NCBI GenBank assembly: GCA_009695205.1
Contig: SIBK01000001.1
Coordinates: 62,001-126,000, forward strand
Source: Pedosphaera sp.
GTDB taxonomy: Bacteria; Verrucomicrobiota; Verrucomicrobiia; Limisphaerales; UBA9464
Length of the DNA stretch: 64,000 bases
Reading direction: 5' to 3'
Part shown: one piece after another, positions 1 to 9,300 of the stretch
Position numbering within the stretch: the first letter of the stretch is position 1
Layout of the letters: every line of letters begins with the position of its first letter
Notes under the pieces: model-generated
Database searches by the model: none
What the model saw: the letters and a program-made list of their open reading frames with translations, nothing else
Told to the model about the DNA's origin: nothing
Position numbers and translations under genes: made by a program

Positions 1-1
1 C

Positions 2-631
2 ATTGGACACACAGGCGGGTGGACCACCGATCTGCCCGACAGCGACCTGAACCTGTCGTTTCGCTTGCGGCAGATGACTTCACTGATGGTGGATCCAGAC
101 GGCCGCCTGCTCCGGGCCACCAATGTAGATCTGGTTAATTACCCCTTCCTGTTCGCGTCCGCGCCCGGGGCGCTACATCTGACGGAGCCAGAGGCCACCG
201 CACTCAAGAAATACCTTCTCAACGGCGGCTTCCTCCTCATGGACGATTTCTGGGGTGAACGGGAATGGGCTAACTGCGAGACTGTGATGAAACTGGTCTT
301 CCCGGACCGCAGTTTTTTTGAATTGCCCCTGGTTCATCCACTCTACCACGGTGTTTTTGAGATCAAAGCAAAGTATCAAAATGCCAACGTCGGGATGGGA
401 ATTCGCAGTGAACATACGGGCGTGACGTGGGAACGGCCGGACGCCAAGGAAGTACACCACCGAGGCATCGAGGACGACAAAGGCCGCCTTATGGTGCTCA
501 CGCTGCACAATACCGACACGGCGGACGGCTGGGAGCGGGAGGGCGAAAGCGACTATTACTTCCACAACTTCTCCGAGAAAATTGCCTACCCACTGGGTGT
601 GAACATCATCTTCTATGCAATGACCCACTGA
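2..631 (+). CDS. DUF4159 domain protein, C-terminal part (5' end outside window)
   Basis: The reading frame is open from base 2, so the start lies upstream of the window. The visible part begins with a motif typical of DUF4159, GWTTDLPDSDLNLSFRLRQ, and continues through LLNGGFLLMDDFWG and a carboxy end with YPLGVNIIFYAMTH. DUF4159 proteins are found in Verrucomicrobia, Planctomycetes and Bacteroidetes. They often sit beside MoxR ATPase and von Willebrand-type genes, and their biochemical role is not established. No partner genes are visible because the upstream side is cut off. About 180 non-coding bases separate it from xdhC. Family assignment is good; function is unknown. Confidence 0.8.
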   Translation: MGHTGGWTTDLPDSDLNLSFRLRQMTSLMVDPDGRLLRATNVDLVNYPFLFASAPGALHLTEPEATALKKYLLNGGFLLMDDFWGEREWANCETVMKLVFPDRSFFELPLVHPLYHGVFEIKAKYQNANVGMGIRSEHTGVTWERPDAKEVHHRGIEDDKGRLMVLTLHNTDTADGWEREGESDYYFHNFSEKIAYPLGVNIIFYAMTH

Positions 632-811
632 CCGGCGTTAGCGAGAAGTCAAGAACCACGATTGGCACGACTCTCACTCAAGTAGCCGCGTCGTTGAACG
701 CGGTGTTCGGCTGATCGCTCCCGCAGACGCCAATTCTTTTTTTCGGCTGATCGGAACTCAGATTGTGTCGCCGCCTCTCGTTTCCGGTCCCACCTTGAAG
801 GCATCTAATCA

Positions 812-1840
812 TTGGTGAACGAACTCAGCTCCATTCTGAAGGTCTGGTGGGACGACAGACCCGGCTGTGCGACTTCCATGCTCGCCACGGTGGTTCACGT
901 CGTCGGTTCCGCCTACCGGCGTCCCGGGGCGCGCATGCTTATCCTGCCGGACGGACGGCGACTCGGCACTATCAGCGGCGGATGCCTCGAGGGCGATGTC
1001 GCCCGCAAGGCTTCCAGGTGGACTTCAAACACAGGTAAGGCGCTCCGCGTCTTCGACAACACCACCGAGGATGCTGCCTGGGAATTTGGCTTGGGATGCA
1101 ATGGGGTAATTTCCGTTCTGCTCGAAAGACTCGAGAACGGGCAAGTCGGAGCAATGCTTGATTTCCTGGATGCCCGGCAGGCAGCCAAGCAGCCCGCGGT
1201 CGTGGCGACCGTCATTCGCTGTGCCAACGAGCACGATTGCGAAGTAGGCGACCGACTCCTCTGCGATGCGGAAGGGTCCGTTGGCGGAGCACTTGACGGC
1301 TCGGATCTTGAGACCGATCTTTCTCCGGCAATCCAGGCTGCGTTCCGCGATCGCACCCACCGGCTCGTCAATCTTTCGTCGATGGAAATCTTCGTGGAGT
1401 GGGTTGGCGCCCCTCAAAGGCTGGTGATCGTTGGGTCCGGCCATGATGTGATGCATTTGGTAAGCATCGCGAATCTCATGGGCTGGAGCGTGACGGTTGC
1501 CGACCGACCCTCCGCTTACGTCCAGCCTAATCGCTTCCCAGGCGCGGCGAAGGTGATCGCCCTGCCAGCGTCGGGCGGGATTGATGCCCTTGAAATCGAC
1601 ACCGAGACGGCCGTCGTCGTCATGACTCACAACTTTCCGCAGGACCGATTGTTGTTGCCACATCTGCTTCGGAAGCGCCCCCGTTATCTCGGACTTTTGG
1701 GACCCAAAAGCCGGGCAGAGAATCTCTTCCTGGAGAACGGTGAGGATCTTCGTCAGTGGGACGTGCACGCCCCGATCGAACTGGATATCGGGAGCGACCA
1801 TCCTCAGACGGTGGCGCTGTCGATTGTCTCGGAAATTTAA
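812..1840 (+). CDS. xdhC: XdhC/CoxI family molybdenum-hydroxylase maturation factor, C-terminal tail lost
   Basis: XdhC proteins bind the molybdenum cofactor, help its sulfuration and insert it into xanthine dehydrogenase-type enzymes. The N-terminal XdhC domain is seen at residues about 10-85 (GSAYRRPGARMLI, ISGGCLEGD). A Rossmann-type C-terminal domain follows from about residue 205 (VIVGSGHDVMHLV, RPRYLGLLGPKSR). The start is TTG at 812 or GTG at 815. The frame stops at a TAA (1838-1840) after SIVSEI. The bases directly behind still read, in the same frame, SVLTGRPSGSLRHRHGPIHG, which is the usual XdhC ending. A CAA-to-TAA change would explain this. The protein is therefore about 20 residues short. 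Its substrate enzyme, at 3982-4467, is a wreck. Confidence 0.85.
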   Translation: MVNELSSILKVWWDDRPGCATSMLATVVHVVGSAYRRPGARMLILPDGRRLGTISGGCLEGDVARKASRWTSNTGKALRVFDNTTEDAAWEFGLGCNGVISVLLERLENGQVGAMLDFLDARQAAKQPAVVATVIRCANEHDCEVGDRLLCDAEGSVGGALDGSDLETDLSPAIQAAFRDRTHRLVNLSSMEIFVEWVGAPQRLVIVGSGHDVMHLVSIANLMGWSVTVADRPSAYVQPNRFPGAAKVIALPASGGIDALEIDTETAVVVMTHNFPQDRLLLPHLLRKRPRYLGLLGPKSRAENLFLENGEDLRQWDVHAPIELDIGSDHPQTVALSIVSEI

Positions 1841-1911
1841 TCCGTCTTGACGGGCCGACCTTCGGGTTCATTGCGCCATCGCCACGGCCCCATTCACGGC
1901 CCTCCCACGGA

Positions 1912-2571
1912 GTGGGGCAACCCAGGCGCGGGGGGATCGAGCAGTCCCCGGAGAGATCGTCATTCCGTCCTGCTCCACCGACGTCTATATCCATTATACC
2001 TAATATTGGACTCATCCTTTTGGCTGCGGGCGAGTCCTCGCGAATGGGGCAGCCGAAACAGTTGATGGAGTTTCAAGGAAAACCTCTGATTCGCCATGCC
2101 GCCGAAACGGCCTTGGCCTCCGTGTGCCGGCCGGTTGTGGTCGTGCTGGGCGCATTCGCGGAGGGGATCGCGCCTGCTCTTGCAGGACTCCCGGTCGAAC
2201 TTGTATACAACCGAAACTGGGAGCTGGGCATTGGCACCTCGATCCATGCTGGAATCGAGGCCGTCGCAAAACACGATGTGCAAGGCGCAATCCTATGCCT
2301 CGCGGATCAACCGCTGATCTCCGCAGCCATCTATAATTGCCTCGTTGCCACCCATGCCACGGCTGGCCGCGACATTGTCACGTCGGAATACTCCGGAACG
2401 GTCGGTGTTCCAGTTTTGTTCGGACGGGCGCTTTTTCCACGCCTGACTGGACTGGCGCCAGACAAGGGGTGCAAGGGGGTCAACCTGGATCACCTCGAAC
2501 AGACCTTGCGAATCCCGTGTCCGGAGGCGGAAACGGATATAGACTCGCCCGGAGATTTGGAGCGGCTTTGA
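1912..2571 (+). CDS. mocA: MocA-like molybdenum cofactor cytidylyltransferase (start codon uncertain)
   Basis: This family transfers CMP to molybdopterin-Mo to give the cytosine dinucleotide cofactor used by molybdenum hydroxylases. The nucleotide-binding signature is [18 protein letters not shown], followed by [10 protein letters not shown] and a [17 protein letters not shown] block. The length after the signature fits the family. Normally a Met precedes the LILLAAG strand by a few residues. Here the nearest ATG, GTG or TTG in frame upstream is GTG 1912, about 90 bases before it. The codons at the expected place (1987-2006) include two ATAs. Either an unusual start is used or the start codon has been lost. 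The neighbours xdhC and cysteine desulfurase fit the same pathway. Confidence 0.7.
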   Translation: MGQPRRGGIEQSPERSSFRPAPPTSISIIPNIGLILLAAGESSRMGQPKQLMEFQGKPLIRHAAETALASVCRPVVVVLGAFAEGIAPALAGLPVELVYNRNWELGIGTSIHAGIEAVAKHDVQGAILCLADQPLISAAIYNCLVATHATAGRDIVTSEYSGTVGVPVLFGRALFPRLTGLAPDKGCKGVNLDHLEQTLRIPCPEAETDIDSPGDLERL

Positions 2572-2638
2572 ACGCGATGACCCGTCGCTGCCGCCCGGCC
2601 TCGTGCCACTCAGTACCGTCGTGAAGCCGTCCATCTAC

Positions 2639-3781
2639 ATGGATTACCATTCCACGACGCCGGTCGATCCGCGCGTCTTCGAAGCCATGCGTCCATACTT
2701 CATGTAGCTTTTTGGAAATCCTTCCAGCCGCAGTCACCGCTTTGGCTGGGAGGCGGAGGAAGCGGTTCAGCGAGCCAGCCAGCAGGTGGCGGACCTGATT
2801 GGCGCCACACCCCAGGAGATCGTGTTCACGAATGGCGCCACCGAATCGAACAACCTGGCTCTCAAGGGCGTCTTCGAAATGATTCCCAGCCGCGGACGTC
2901 ATCTGATCACGGTTGCGACGGAGCACCGCTCGGTGCTCGATGCCTGCCAGACGCTGGAACGGCGAGGCCCGCGCATCACGGTCCTCCCGGTAGATCGAGA
3001 GCGCCGGCTTGATCTGGATCAGATTCGGACCGCGGTGCTCCCGGATACGGCTCTCATCAGTGTGATCTATGCGAACAACGAAATTGGCGTGCTGCAACCG
3101 ATCGGGAAGATCGGACGCATCGCCAGCGAGTGCGGAGTGCTGTTCCATTGCGACGCCGTCCAGGCCGCCGGCCAACTGTCGGTCAATGTCCAGCGTGACG
3201 AGATCGATCTCCTTTCGTTGAGCGCCCACAAGATCTACGGGCCGAAAGGTGTGGGAGCGCTCTATGTGCGCAAACGGGACCCTCCGGTGGAACTGACAGC
3301 ACAGATTGACGGCGGAGGCCATGAACGCGGGTTGAGGTCTGGCACGTTGAATGTTCCGGGCATCGTCGGATTCGGTGAAGCCTGCCGGATCGCCCGACTA
3401 ACGATGCACGATGAAGCGAAGCGGATCGGAGTCCTGCGAAATCGACTTCGAGACCGACTGCTGGCGGGCCTCGATGGTATATATATCAACGGCAGCCTTC
3501 GGGACCGTTTGCCTAATAATCTCAGCATGAGTTTTGCCGGCGTGGACGGGGAAGCATTGCTGATGAGCTTGGGCGACATCTCGGTGTCGCGCGGTTCAGC
3601 CTGTTCTTCCGCCCGGAAGGAAATCAGCCACGTGTTGAAGGCTCTGGGTGTTGAGGACTCCCTGGCCCAAGCGACCCTGCGTTTCGGTTTGGGCCGTTTC
3701 ACGACGGAACAGGAAGTGGATGTGGCCACCGAGAGAACGCTTGAGGCCGTGCGGAATCTGCGTGCGAATCCCAGGGATTGA
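2639..3781 (+). pseudogene. Cysteine desulfurase (NifS/IscS class V) with one in-frame amber stop
   Basis: The family takes sulfur from cysteine through a PLP-bound persulfide. Next to xdhC it is probably the sulfur donor for the molybdenum cofactor, as known for a NifS paralogue in Rhodobacter. The frame opens at ATG 2639 ([16 protein letters not shown] 2621 also possible). It runs to TAG 2705-2707 and then continues in the same frame with LFGNPSSRSHRFGWEAEE. Downstream are the PLP lysine motif SLSAHKIYGPKG, the persulfide cysteine region SVSRGSACSSA and a complete C-terminus. Only one codon is wrong. A CAG-to-TAG change would produce it. The rest of the protein is well preserved, so the lesion is recent, is read through, or is a sequencing error. 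Confidence 0.8.
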
Positions 3782-3981
3782 GAATTTCCACCTGGAAACC
3801 GCATGAGTTTCTTGAATTTTTGTATGGGCCGGAAAGATCGGCTCGGCTTTTTTGAAGTGCTCCGCTTCCATCGGTGGATGTCAGCCCTGTTTCATTCGTA
3901 TGCGAAAACCATGCGTTGGTTTTGGGGTTCAGGCGTTTCCTCCACCGGTGAATGACCGAAAAACCTTGAGAAAGCTCCCCA

Positions 3982-4270
3982 ATGTCGACGTACAAACTCA
4001 TTGTGAACGGATCCCCTCGCGAAGTTGAGGCGGATTCCAAGACAAAGTTGCTCTGGGTCCTGCGCGATACGCTCGGACTCACCGGCACAAAATTCGGCTG
4101 CGGAATCAGCGAATGCGGGGCTTGTTCCGTTCACATCAATGGAGAATCCATGCGCTCCTGCTAGAAGACCATTGAGTTCGCTTATGGAAAAGAGATCACG
4201 ACAATTGAAGGGCTCTCTCCGGATCGAAACCACCCTCTTCAGCGTGCTTGGATGGATCTGGAAGTTCCCC
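3982..4270 (+). pseudogene. Remnant of molybdenum hydroxylase [2Fe-2S] small subunit (IorA-like)
   Basis: The ferredoxin half is clear: LIVNGSPREVEADSKTKLLW, then the plant-type [2Fe-2S] cysteine motif in CGISECGACSVHINGE. After MRSC there is an in-frame TAG (4162-4164), and the family pattern goes on with [18 protein letters not shown] and [13 protein letters not shown]. The family then expects a second cluster motif, QCGYC. In the next frame the bases give PQCGCCEF and a stop, so the second half of the subunit is gone. IorA works with IorB as isoquinoline or aldehyde oxidoreductase. The substrate here cannot be told. Confidence 0.8.
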
Positions 4271-4467
4271 CAGTGCGGGTGCTGCGAATTCATGAAATGC
4301 CGCAGGTGAACGTGTTTACTGTCAAGAGTGGCGAACCTCCCAGTGGCATGGGGGAGCCAACATTGCCACCGATTGCGCCCGCAGTGGCCAATGCCGTATT
4401 CGCCGCGATTGGCAAACGGATTCGACGGCTTCCCATTCGAAAAGAAGACCTTACCACCGGTGGATAA
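4271..4467 (+). pseudogene. Remnant of molybdenum hydroxylase large subunit C-terminus (IorB-like)
   Basis: Directly behind the small-subunit remnant the frame reads [18 protein letters not shown], then [19 protein letters not shown] and [12 protein letters not shown]. That is the extreme C-terminus of the IorB-type molybdopterin subunit, where [17 protein letters not shown] is the usual ending. IorB proteins are roughly 700 residues or more, so over 2 kb of coding sequence is missing. Everything between the middle of iorA and the end of iorB has been deleted. No catalytic residues remain. The enzyme served by XdhC, MocA and the desulfurase is therefore not made from this locus. Confidence 0.75.
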
Positions 4468-4560
4468 AAGCCCAACCGGGCTTCCAGCGGTGTGGGGACT
4501 TCCGCCGTGCCCTTCAACCGTTCTTGCGCGAATCCACTTTGAAGCGTAGTCAATAGCTCG

Positions 4561-5217
4561 TTGAATCGCTGGCGACCAATCCTGGCCTTGTTCCTCGCGC
4601 TCGCGTGGATGCCAATGTTGCATTCCTGCGAAGTCGCGCATGCGCTGGGTATTGAGTTGCCTCATCAAGACAATTGCGGTCCGTCTCGCGAATCCCCCGG
4701 AGGTAACTGTGATCATTGCAGTTTCTGTCTGACAATGGACTCCGACGGAGTGGTGCCGTCATCAGCGCGAGTGGCCATTCCCAATTTCGATGCAGGCTCT
4801 GTGCAGTGTGAATCTGTGTGGACCGCGCCGTTAATCGAGCCCTCGGCTGCGGCCCGCGTCCTGCCACCGAGTGAGCCCGACCGCCCACCTCAACGGTGGC
4901 GGTTCACCGAACGCGCGGCCATGCCGCCGCCGCCCGCCTGCCCTCCGCCCCTAACTCTGCCTGGCGCAGGTTACCCGTCTGTCCGGACCGCATTCGCGTG
5001 CCCGGATCTCTCCCTTTCCGCCCTATGCCTTTCCTGTTATGCCTCATTTAAAATCCTATCCGCTATCTGCCAAGTTTTCTGCCCTCCTAGTTTCCTGTAT
5101 CGCCAGCATCTTGCTGGCGCGGGCCGCCGATCCAACCCTCATTCCACCGCTAACCCTTTCAGATCTCGTCGACGAAGCATTAACCCATCATCCAGAGCTG
5201 CGATTTTACAAGGCTGA
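4561..5217 (+). CDS. Cysteine/histidine-containing secreted protein ahead of czcC
   Basis: It starts at TTG 4561 with a hydrophobic signal-like segment (RPILALFLALAWMPMLHSC). A short Cys-rich patch, NCDHCSFC, and a proline-rich stretch follow. Small proteins of this kind often precede heavy-metal efflux genes, and a metal-binding role is an inference from position and the Cys/His residues. The frame remains open to 5217, which would overlap czcC by 179 bases. The last 60 residues look unconvincing (LCLSCYASFKILSAIC). Either the natural end is near 5040 and a frameshift extends it, or the czcC start is later. The N-terminal 130 residues are the credible part. Confidence 0.5.
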   Translation: MNRWRPILALFLALAWMPMLHSCEVAHALGIELPHQDNCGPSRESPGGNCDHCSFCLTMDSDGVVPSSARVAIPNFDAGSVQCESVWTAPLIEPSAAARVLPPSEPDRPPQRWRFTERAAMPPPPACPPPLTLPGAGYPSVRTAFACPDLSLSALCLSCYASFKILSAICQVFCPPSFLYRQHLAGAGRRSNPHSTANPFRSRRRSINPSSRAAILQG

Positions 5218-6367
5218 AGTCGCCGTAGCGAAGGCTGGACACCACAATGCTGGGCGGCTGACGAACCCGGAACTTTCCGGGACTCTCGGCCAGAATCGAG
5301 TGCGTGATACGGCCGCAAAAGTATCCGGTGAAGGCGTCGCGTGGTCGGTGGGGCTCATGCAACAGTTCGAATGGCCCGGTCGTATCGGACTTCGCAAGGC
5401 CATCGCCAATCAGAATATCGCGCTCGCCGAACTGGGTTTGGCGCGGTTCAAGGCGGCGCTCGCAAACCGCGTCCGGACACTCGGTTATACGTTGGGTTCG
5501 GCCGTTGAGCAGGCGACGGTAAGCCGCGAGGTTGCAGAACGCCTCCGCGCCCTCCGCGAGGTGCTCGTGCAACGCGACCCATCGGGCCCCACTCCGCTGC
5601 TGGAAACGCGCATCATCGAAGCCACCGAACTCATCGCCCAGCGTGCCGCTTCGGAAGCCGAGCTCGCGGTCACCCACGCGCTCATTGACCTCAACCAGCT
5701 TCGTGGCCGCAGTCCCGGCGCACCGCTCGCTTTGGCGACTTCAACACCGGTGTTCTATCCGGCGCCTGGGCTGGATGGGTTGTTGTCTGCTGCGTACACT
5801 AACAATTTCGACCTGCGCCTCCGCACATCCGAATTGGAGCAGCAGGGATTCCGCGTCGAGTTGGCTCGCAACGAGCGCTATCCCTCGTTCACGGTGGGTC
5901 CGACGTTGACCGAGGAGAACGCAGGGGATCGCCAGCGCATCCTCGGCCTCGCCGTCAGCATCCCTTTACCGCTCTGGAGCAACAACCGGGCGATTGTGGA
6001 CGTGGCCAAGGCGCGACAATTGCAGGCGGAAGCGTCGTTGCAGGCCACCCAACGTGAACTGGACCGACAGATAGCTACGGCCGCGCGAACCTACGAGGCG
6101 AAGCTCGCCGTGCTCTTCCGCTGGCGTGGCGATGCCATTGCTCACTTTCGCGAGGCTGCGGATACCGCCGACAAACATTATCGGTTGAGCGCTGTCCCGA
6201 TGACCACTTACGTCGAATTACAGCGACAATACGTCGACGCTGTGAACGCGTTGCTCTCCACTCGACGCGAAGCTCTCGAGGCTGCTGCACAGCTGGAAAT
6301 TCTCACCGGCCTGACGGAACCACTAGTGGGTTGGAGTCTCGAAACGAAGCAGGAGATCGGGAAATGA
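5039..6367 (+). CDS. czcC: CzcC-type outer membrane efflux protein (TolC family)
   Basis: This is an outer membrane channel subunit of a cation-exporting RND pump. The 442 residues match the usual CzcC length. There is a signal peptide (FSALLVSCIASILLARAAD), then two long coiled-coil repeats typical of TolC proteins (LTLSDLVDEALTHHPELRFY near residue 40; RHPSFTVG-like LARNERYPSFTVGPTLTEEN near 280). The stop codon overlaps the czcA start as ATGA (6364-6367), so the two are translationally coupled. The usual order is czcC-czcB-czcA. Here the periplasmic adaptor CzcB is missing from between them. Confidence 0.88.
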   Translation: MPHLKSYPLSAKFSALLVSCIASILLARAADPTLIPPLTLSDLVDEALTHHPELRFYKAEVAVAKAGHHNAGRLTNPELSGTLGQNRVRDTAAKVSGEGVAWSVGLMQQFEWPGRIGLRKAIANQNIALAELGLARFKAALANRVRTLGYTLGSAVEQATVSREVAERLRALREVLVQRDPSGPTPLLETRIIEATELIAQRAASEAELAVTHALIDLNQLRGRSPGAPLALATSTPVFYPAPGLDGLLSAAYTNNFDLRLRTSELEQQGFRVELARNERYPSFTVGPTLTEENAGDRQRILGLAVSIPLPLWSNNRAIVDVAKARQLQAEASLQATQRELDRQIATAARTYEAKLAVLFRWRGDAIAHFREAADTADKHYRLSAVPMTTYVELQRQYVDAVNALLSTRREALEAAAQLEILTGLTEPLVGWSLETKQEIGK

Positions 6368-9300
6368 TTTCCCGCATCCTGGAATTCTCGCTTCAACAGC
6401 GTGCCGTTGTGCTGCTCGGTGCGGTCGCGTTGCTAGGCGGCGGCCTGTGGTCCGCGTTTCATCTGCCGATGGACGCTGTGCCGGACATTACCGGTGTCCA
6501 GGTCCAGGTAAATACCGAAGTCCCCGCGCTCGCTGCCGAAGAATCGGAAACCCTCGTCACCCAACCGATTGAGTTGGAGCTTGCCGGATTGCCCGGCGTC
6601 GAGGAACTGCGCTCGATCACCAAGTTCGGTCTCTCGCAGGTAACCCTTCGATTCAAGGATGGCACCGATGTCTTTCGCGCGCGGCAATTAGTGACCGAGC
6701 GCTTGTCGGGAGCGCTCGAACAACTTCCGCCCGGCACCCTGCCCAAACTCGCACCCATCAGCACCGGACTCGGCGAGATCTTTTATTACAGTGTCCGTTA
6801 CCGTGAAGATACAACCAACAAGCCGGCGACGGAGCTTGAGCAACTCATCGAGTTGAGCGAACTCCAAACCTATTTCATCAAGCCGATGCTCCGCACGGTT
6901 CCTGGAATCGCGGAAATCAATGAGAGCGGCGGGTATCGCAAACAATTCGTCATCCAACCCCGACCGGACGTGCTCGCGGCGGCGGGCATGACCTTTAGCG
7001 ACCTCGCGGACCTCGTCGGGCAGAACGTCGAGAACGCCGGCGGGGGAATCATCAGCCGGGGTGGCGAACAGCTAACCATCCGCGCCGTCGGCCGCGTGCA
7101 AACCGTGGAAGACATCGCTGGGCTGCCGTTGAAATTCGGCGCGGGCATCAAGCCACTCTTCGTTTCGGACGTCGCGGACGTGAAAATAGGAACGGAATTC
7201 CGCACGGGCGCAGCCACGCTCAATGGCAGGGAAGCTGTCATCGGCACCACGATGATGCTCACCGGCGAGAACAGCCGCGCGGTCGCCGGACGCGTGAAGG
7301 CACGGCTCGCAGAGATTCAGGAGAAGCTACCCGAAGGCGTGGAAATCCAGACGCAATACGACCGATCCGAACTCATCGGCCGCACCACCGGCACGGTGGA
7401 AAATAATCTGTTCGAGGGGGCTGCGCTCGTGGTCGTCGTGCTACTGCTCCTGCTCGGCAACTGGCGGGCAGCGCTCATCGTTTCCTGCGCTATTCCGCTG
7501 GCGTTTCTGTTCGCGTTGACGGGTATGGCGCGCTTCGGCATCTCCGGCAATTTGATGAGCCTGGGGGCGATTGATTTCGGACTCATCATTGATGGCGCGG
7601 TGGTCATTGTGGAGAACATCGTCCGGCAACTTGGCCAGCGTCAGCATCAGCTTGGCCGCGCACTGACGGCAGAGGAACGTGCGCACGCGGTGCTGATGGC
7701 GAGCAAACAGATTGGCTCTCCGATGTTTTTTGGCGTCGTTATCATCATTGTGGTCTATGTGCCGATCCTCGCGCTAACGGGTATCGAGGGGAAAATGTTT
7801 CATCCGATGGCGCTGACGGTGATGCTCGCGCTGGGGGGTGCGCTGGTGCTGGCTCTCACGCTGATGCCGGCGTTGTGTTCGCTCATTTTGCGAGGGCAAA
7901 TTCACGAGGGCGACAATCGCCTTGTCGGTTTTACCAAGCGTCTATACCAACCACTGCTGCACGCTGCCCTCAATCTCCGCTGGCTCGTCGTCCTCACCGC
8001 CGTGCTGCTCTTTGCGGGCTCGCTTTGGCTGTTCACTCGGCTCGGCGCGGAGTTCGTGCCCACCCTCGATGAAGGTTCCATTACCGCCATGCTCTACAAG
8101 CCCGTCGGCATGAGCCTGGAGGAATCGCTCCGCACCGACATCGAGGTGGAGAATAAACTGCTCGAAGACTTTCCCGAACTCACGCGCGTCTTCTCGCGCA
8201 TCGGCACCAGCGATATTGCCACCGACCCGATGCCGGTGAATGAAAGCGACGTTTACATTTTCTACAAACCGCTCAAGGAGTGGCCGGGCACACCGGGCCG
8301 TCCGGCGAGCAAGGCGGAATTGCGCGTTCAAATCGAGACATCGCTCAAGCAAATCAATACCAACTACAACCTCCTTTTCGCGCAACCCATCGAGATGCGA
8401 TTCAATGAAATGCTCGAAGGCACGAAGGCCGAACTGGCCGTGAAGATTTTCGGTAGCGACTACGATGTGCTCGAACCTCTCGCGGAACAAATCAAGGGCA
8501 TTCTCGAAAAAATGCCGGGGACGGCGCAGGTGGAATACGAAACGGAAGGCCGCACGCCCCAGTTGCAGATAAAGGTGAAGCGCGATGTGCTCCGCCGCTA
8601 CAACCTGCAAAGCGGCGAAGTGAACAAGGTCGTCACCGCTGCACTCGCCGGGAGGGTTGTTGGCACCGTCGTCGAGGGCAATCACCGGCACGACATCGTG
8701 GTGCGGATGGCGGAGACGTTGCGCGCGGACGATGAACAAATCAAAAGACTCCCGGTGCGCGTTGGCGAAAGCGGCATCCTTGCGCTCGGCAACGTGGTCG
8801 AGTTCACAAAAGTGAAGGCGGTGGAGCCCATTCAGCGAGACGACGGCCAGCGCCGGGCAGCCCTCATGGTAAACCTCCAGACGCGCGACATCGAAGGATA
8901 TGTCCGCACGGCGGAGCGGAGCATCCAGGAGCAGGTCAGGCTGCCGGAGGGTTACCTCGTGGAGTTCGGCGGACAGTTTAAGAACTTGCAGGATGCCCGC
9001 GCGCGACTCGCCGTCGTGGTGCCCGCCGCACTCGTTCTCATATTTGTGCTCATCTTCCTCGCGTTCGGTTCGCTGCGACAGGCGTTGCTCGTATACTCTG
9101 GCATTCCGCTCGCCGTGACGGGCGGCGTGGCTGCCTTGTGGCTGCGCGGGATGCCCTTCAGCATTACGGCGGCTGTCGGTTTCATCGCGCTGACGGGCGT
9201 GGCGGTTCTTAACGGAATGGTGCTTGTCAGCTACTTCAACCAACTGCGCGAGGAGGGAAAAGCACTGCTCGATTCTGTCATCGAAGGCTCGCTCACGCGG

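Noticed and set aside
7942-9243. 433-codon minus-strand frame rich in His and Arg
   Set aside because: Antisense to czcA; the composition mirrors the czcA codons.
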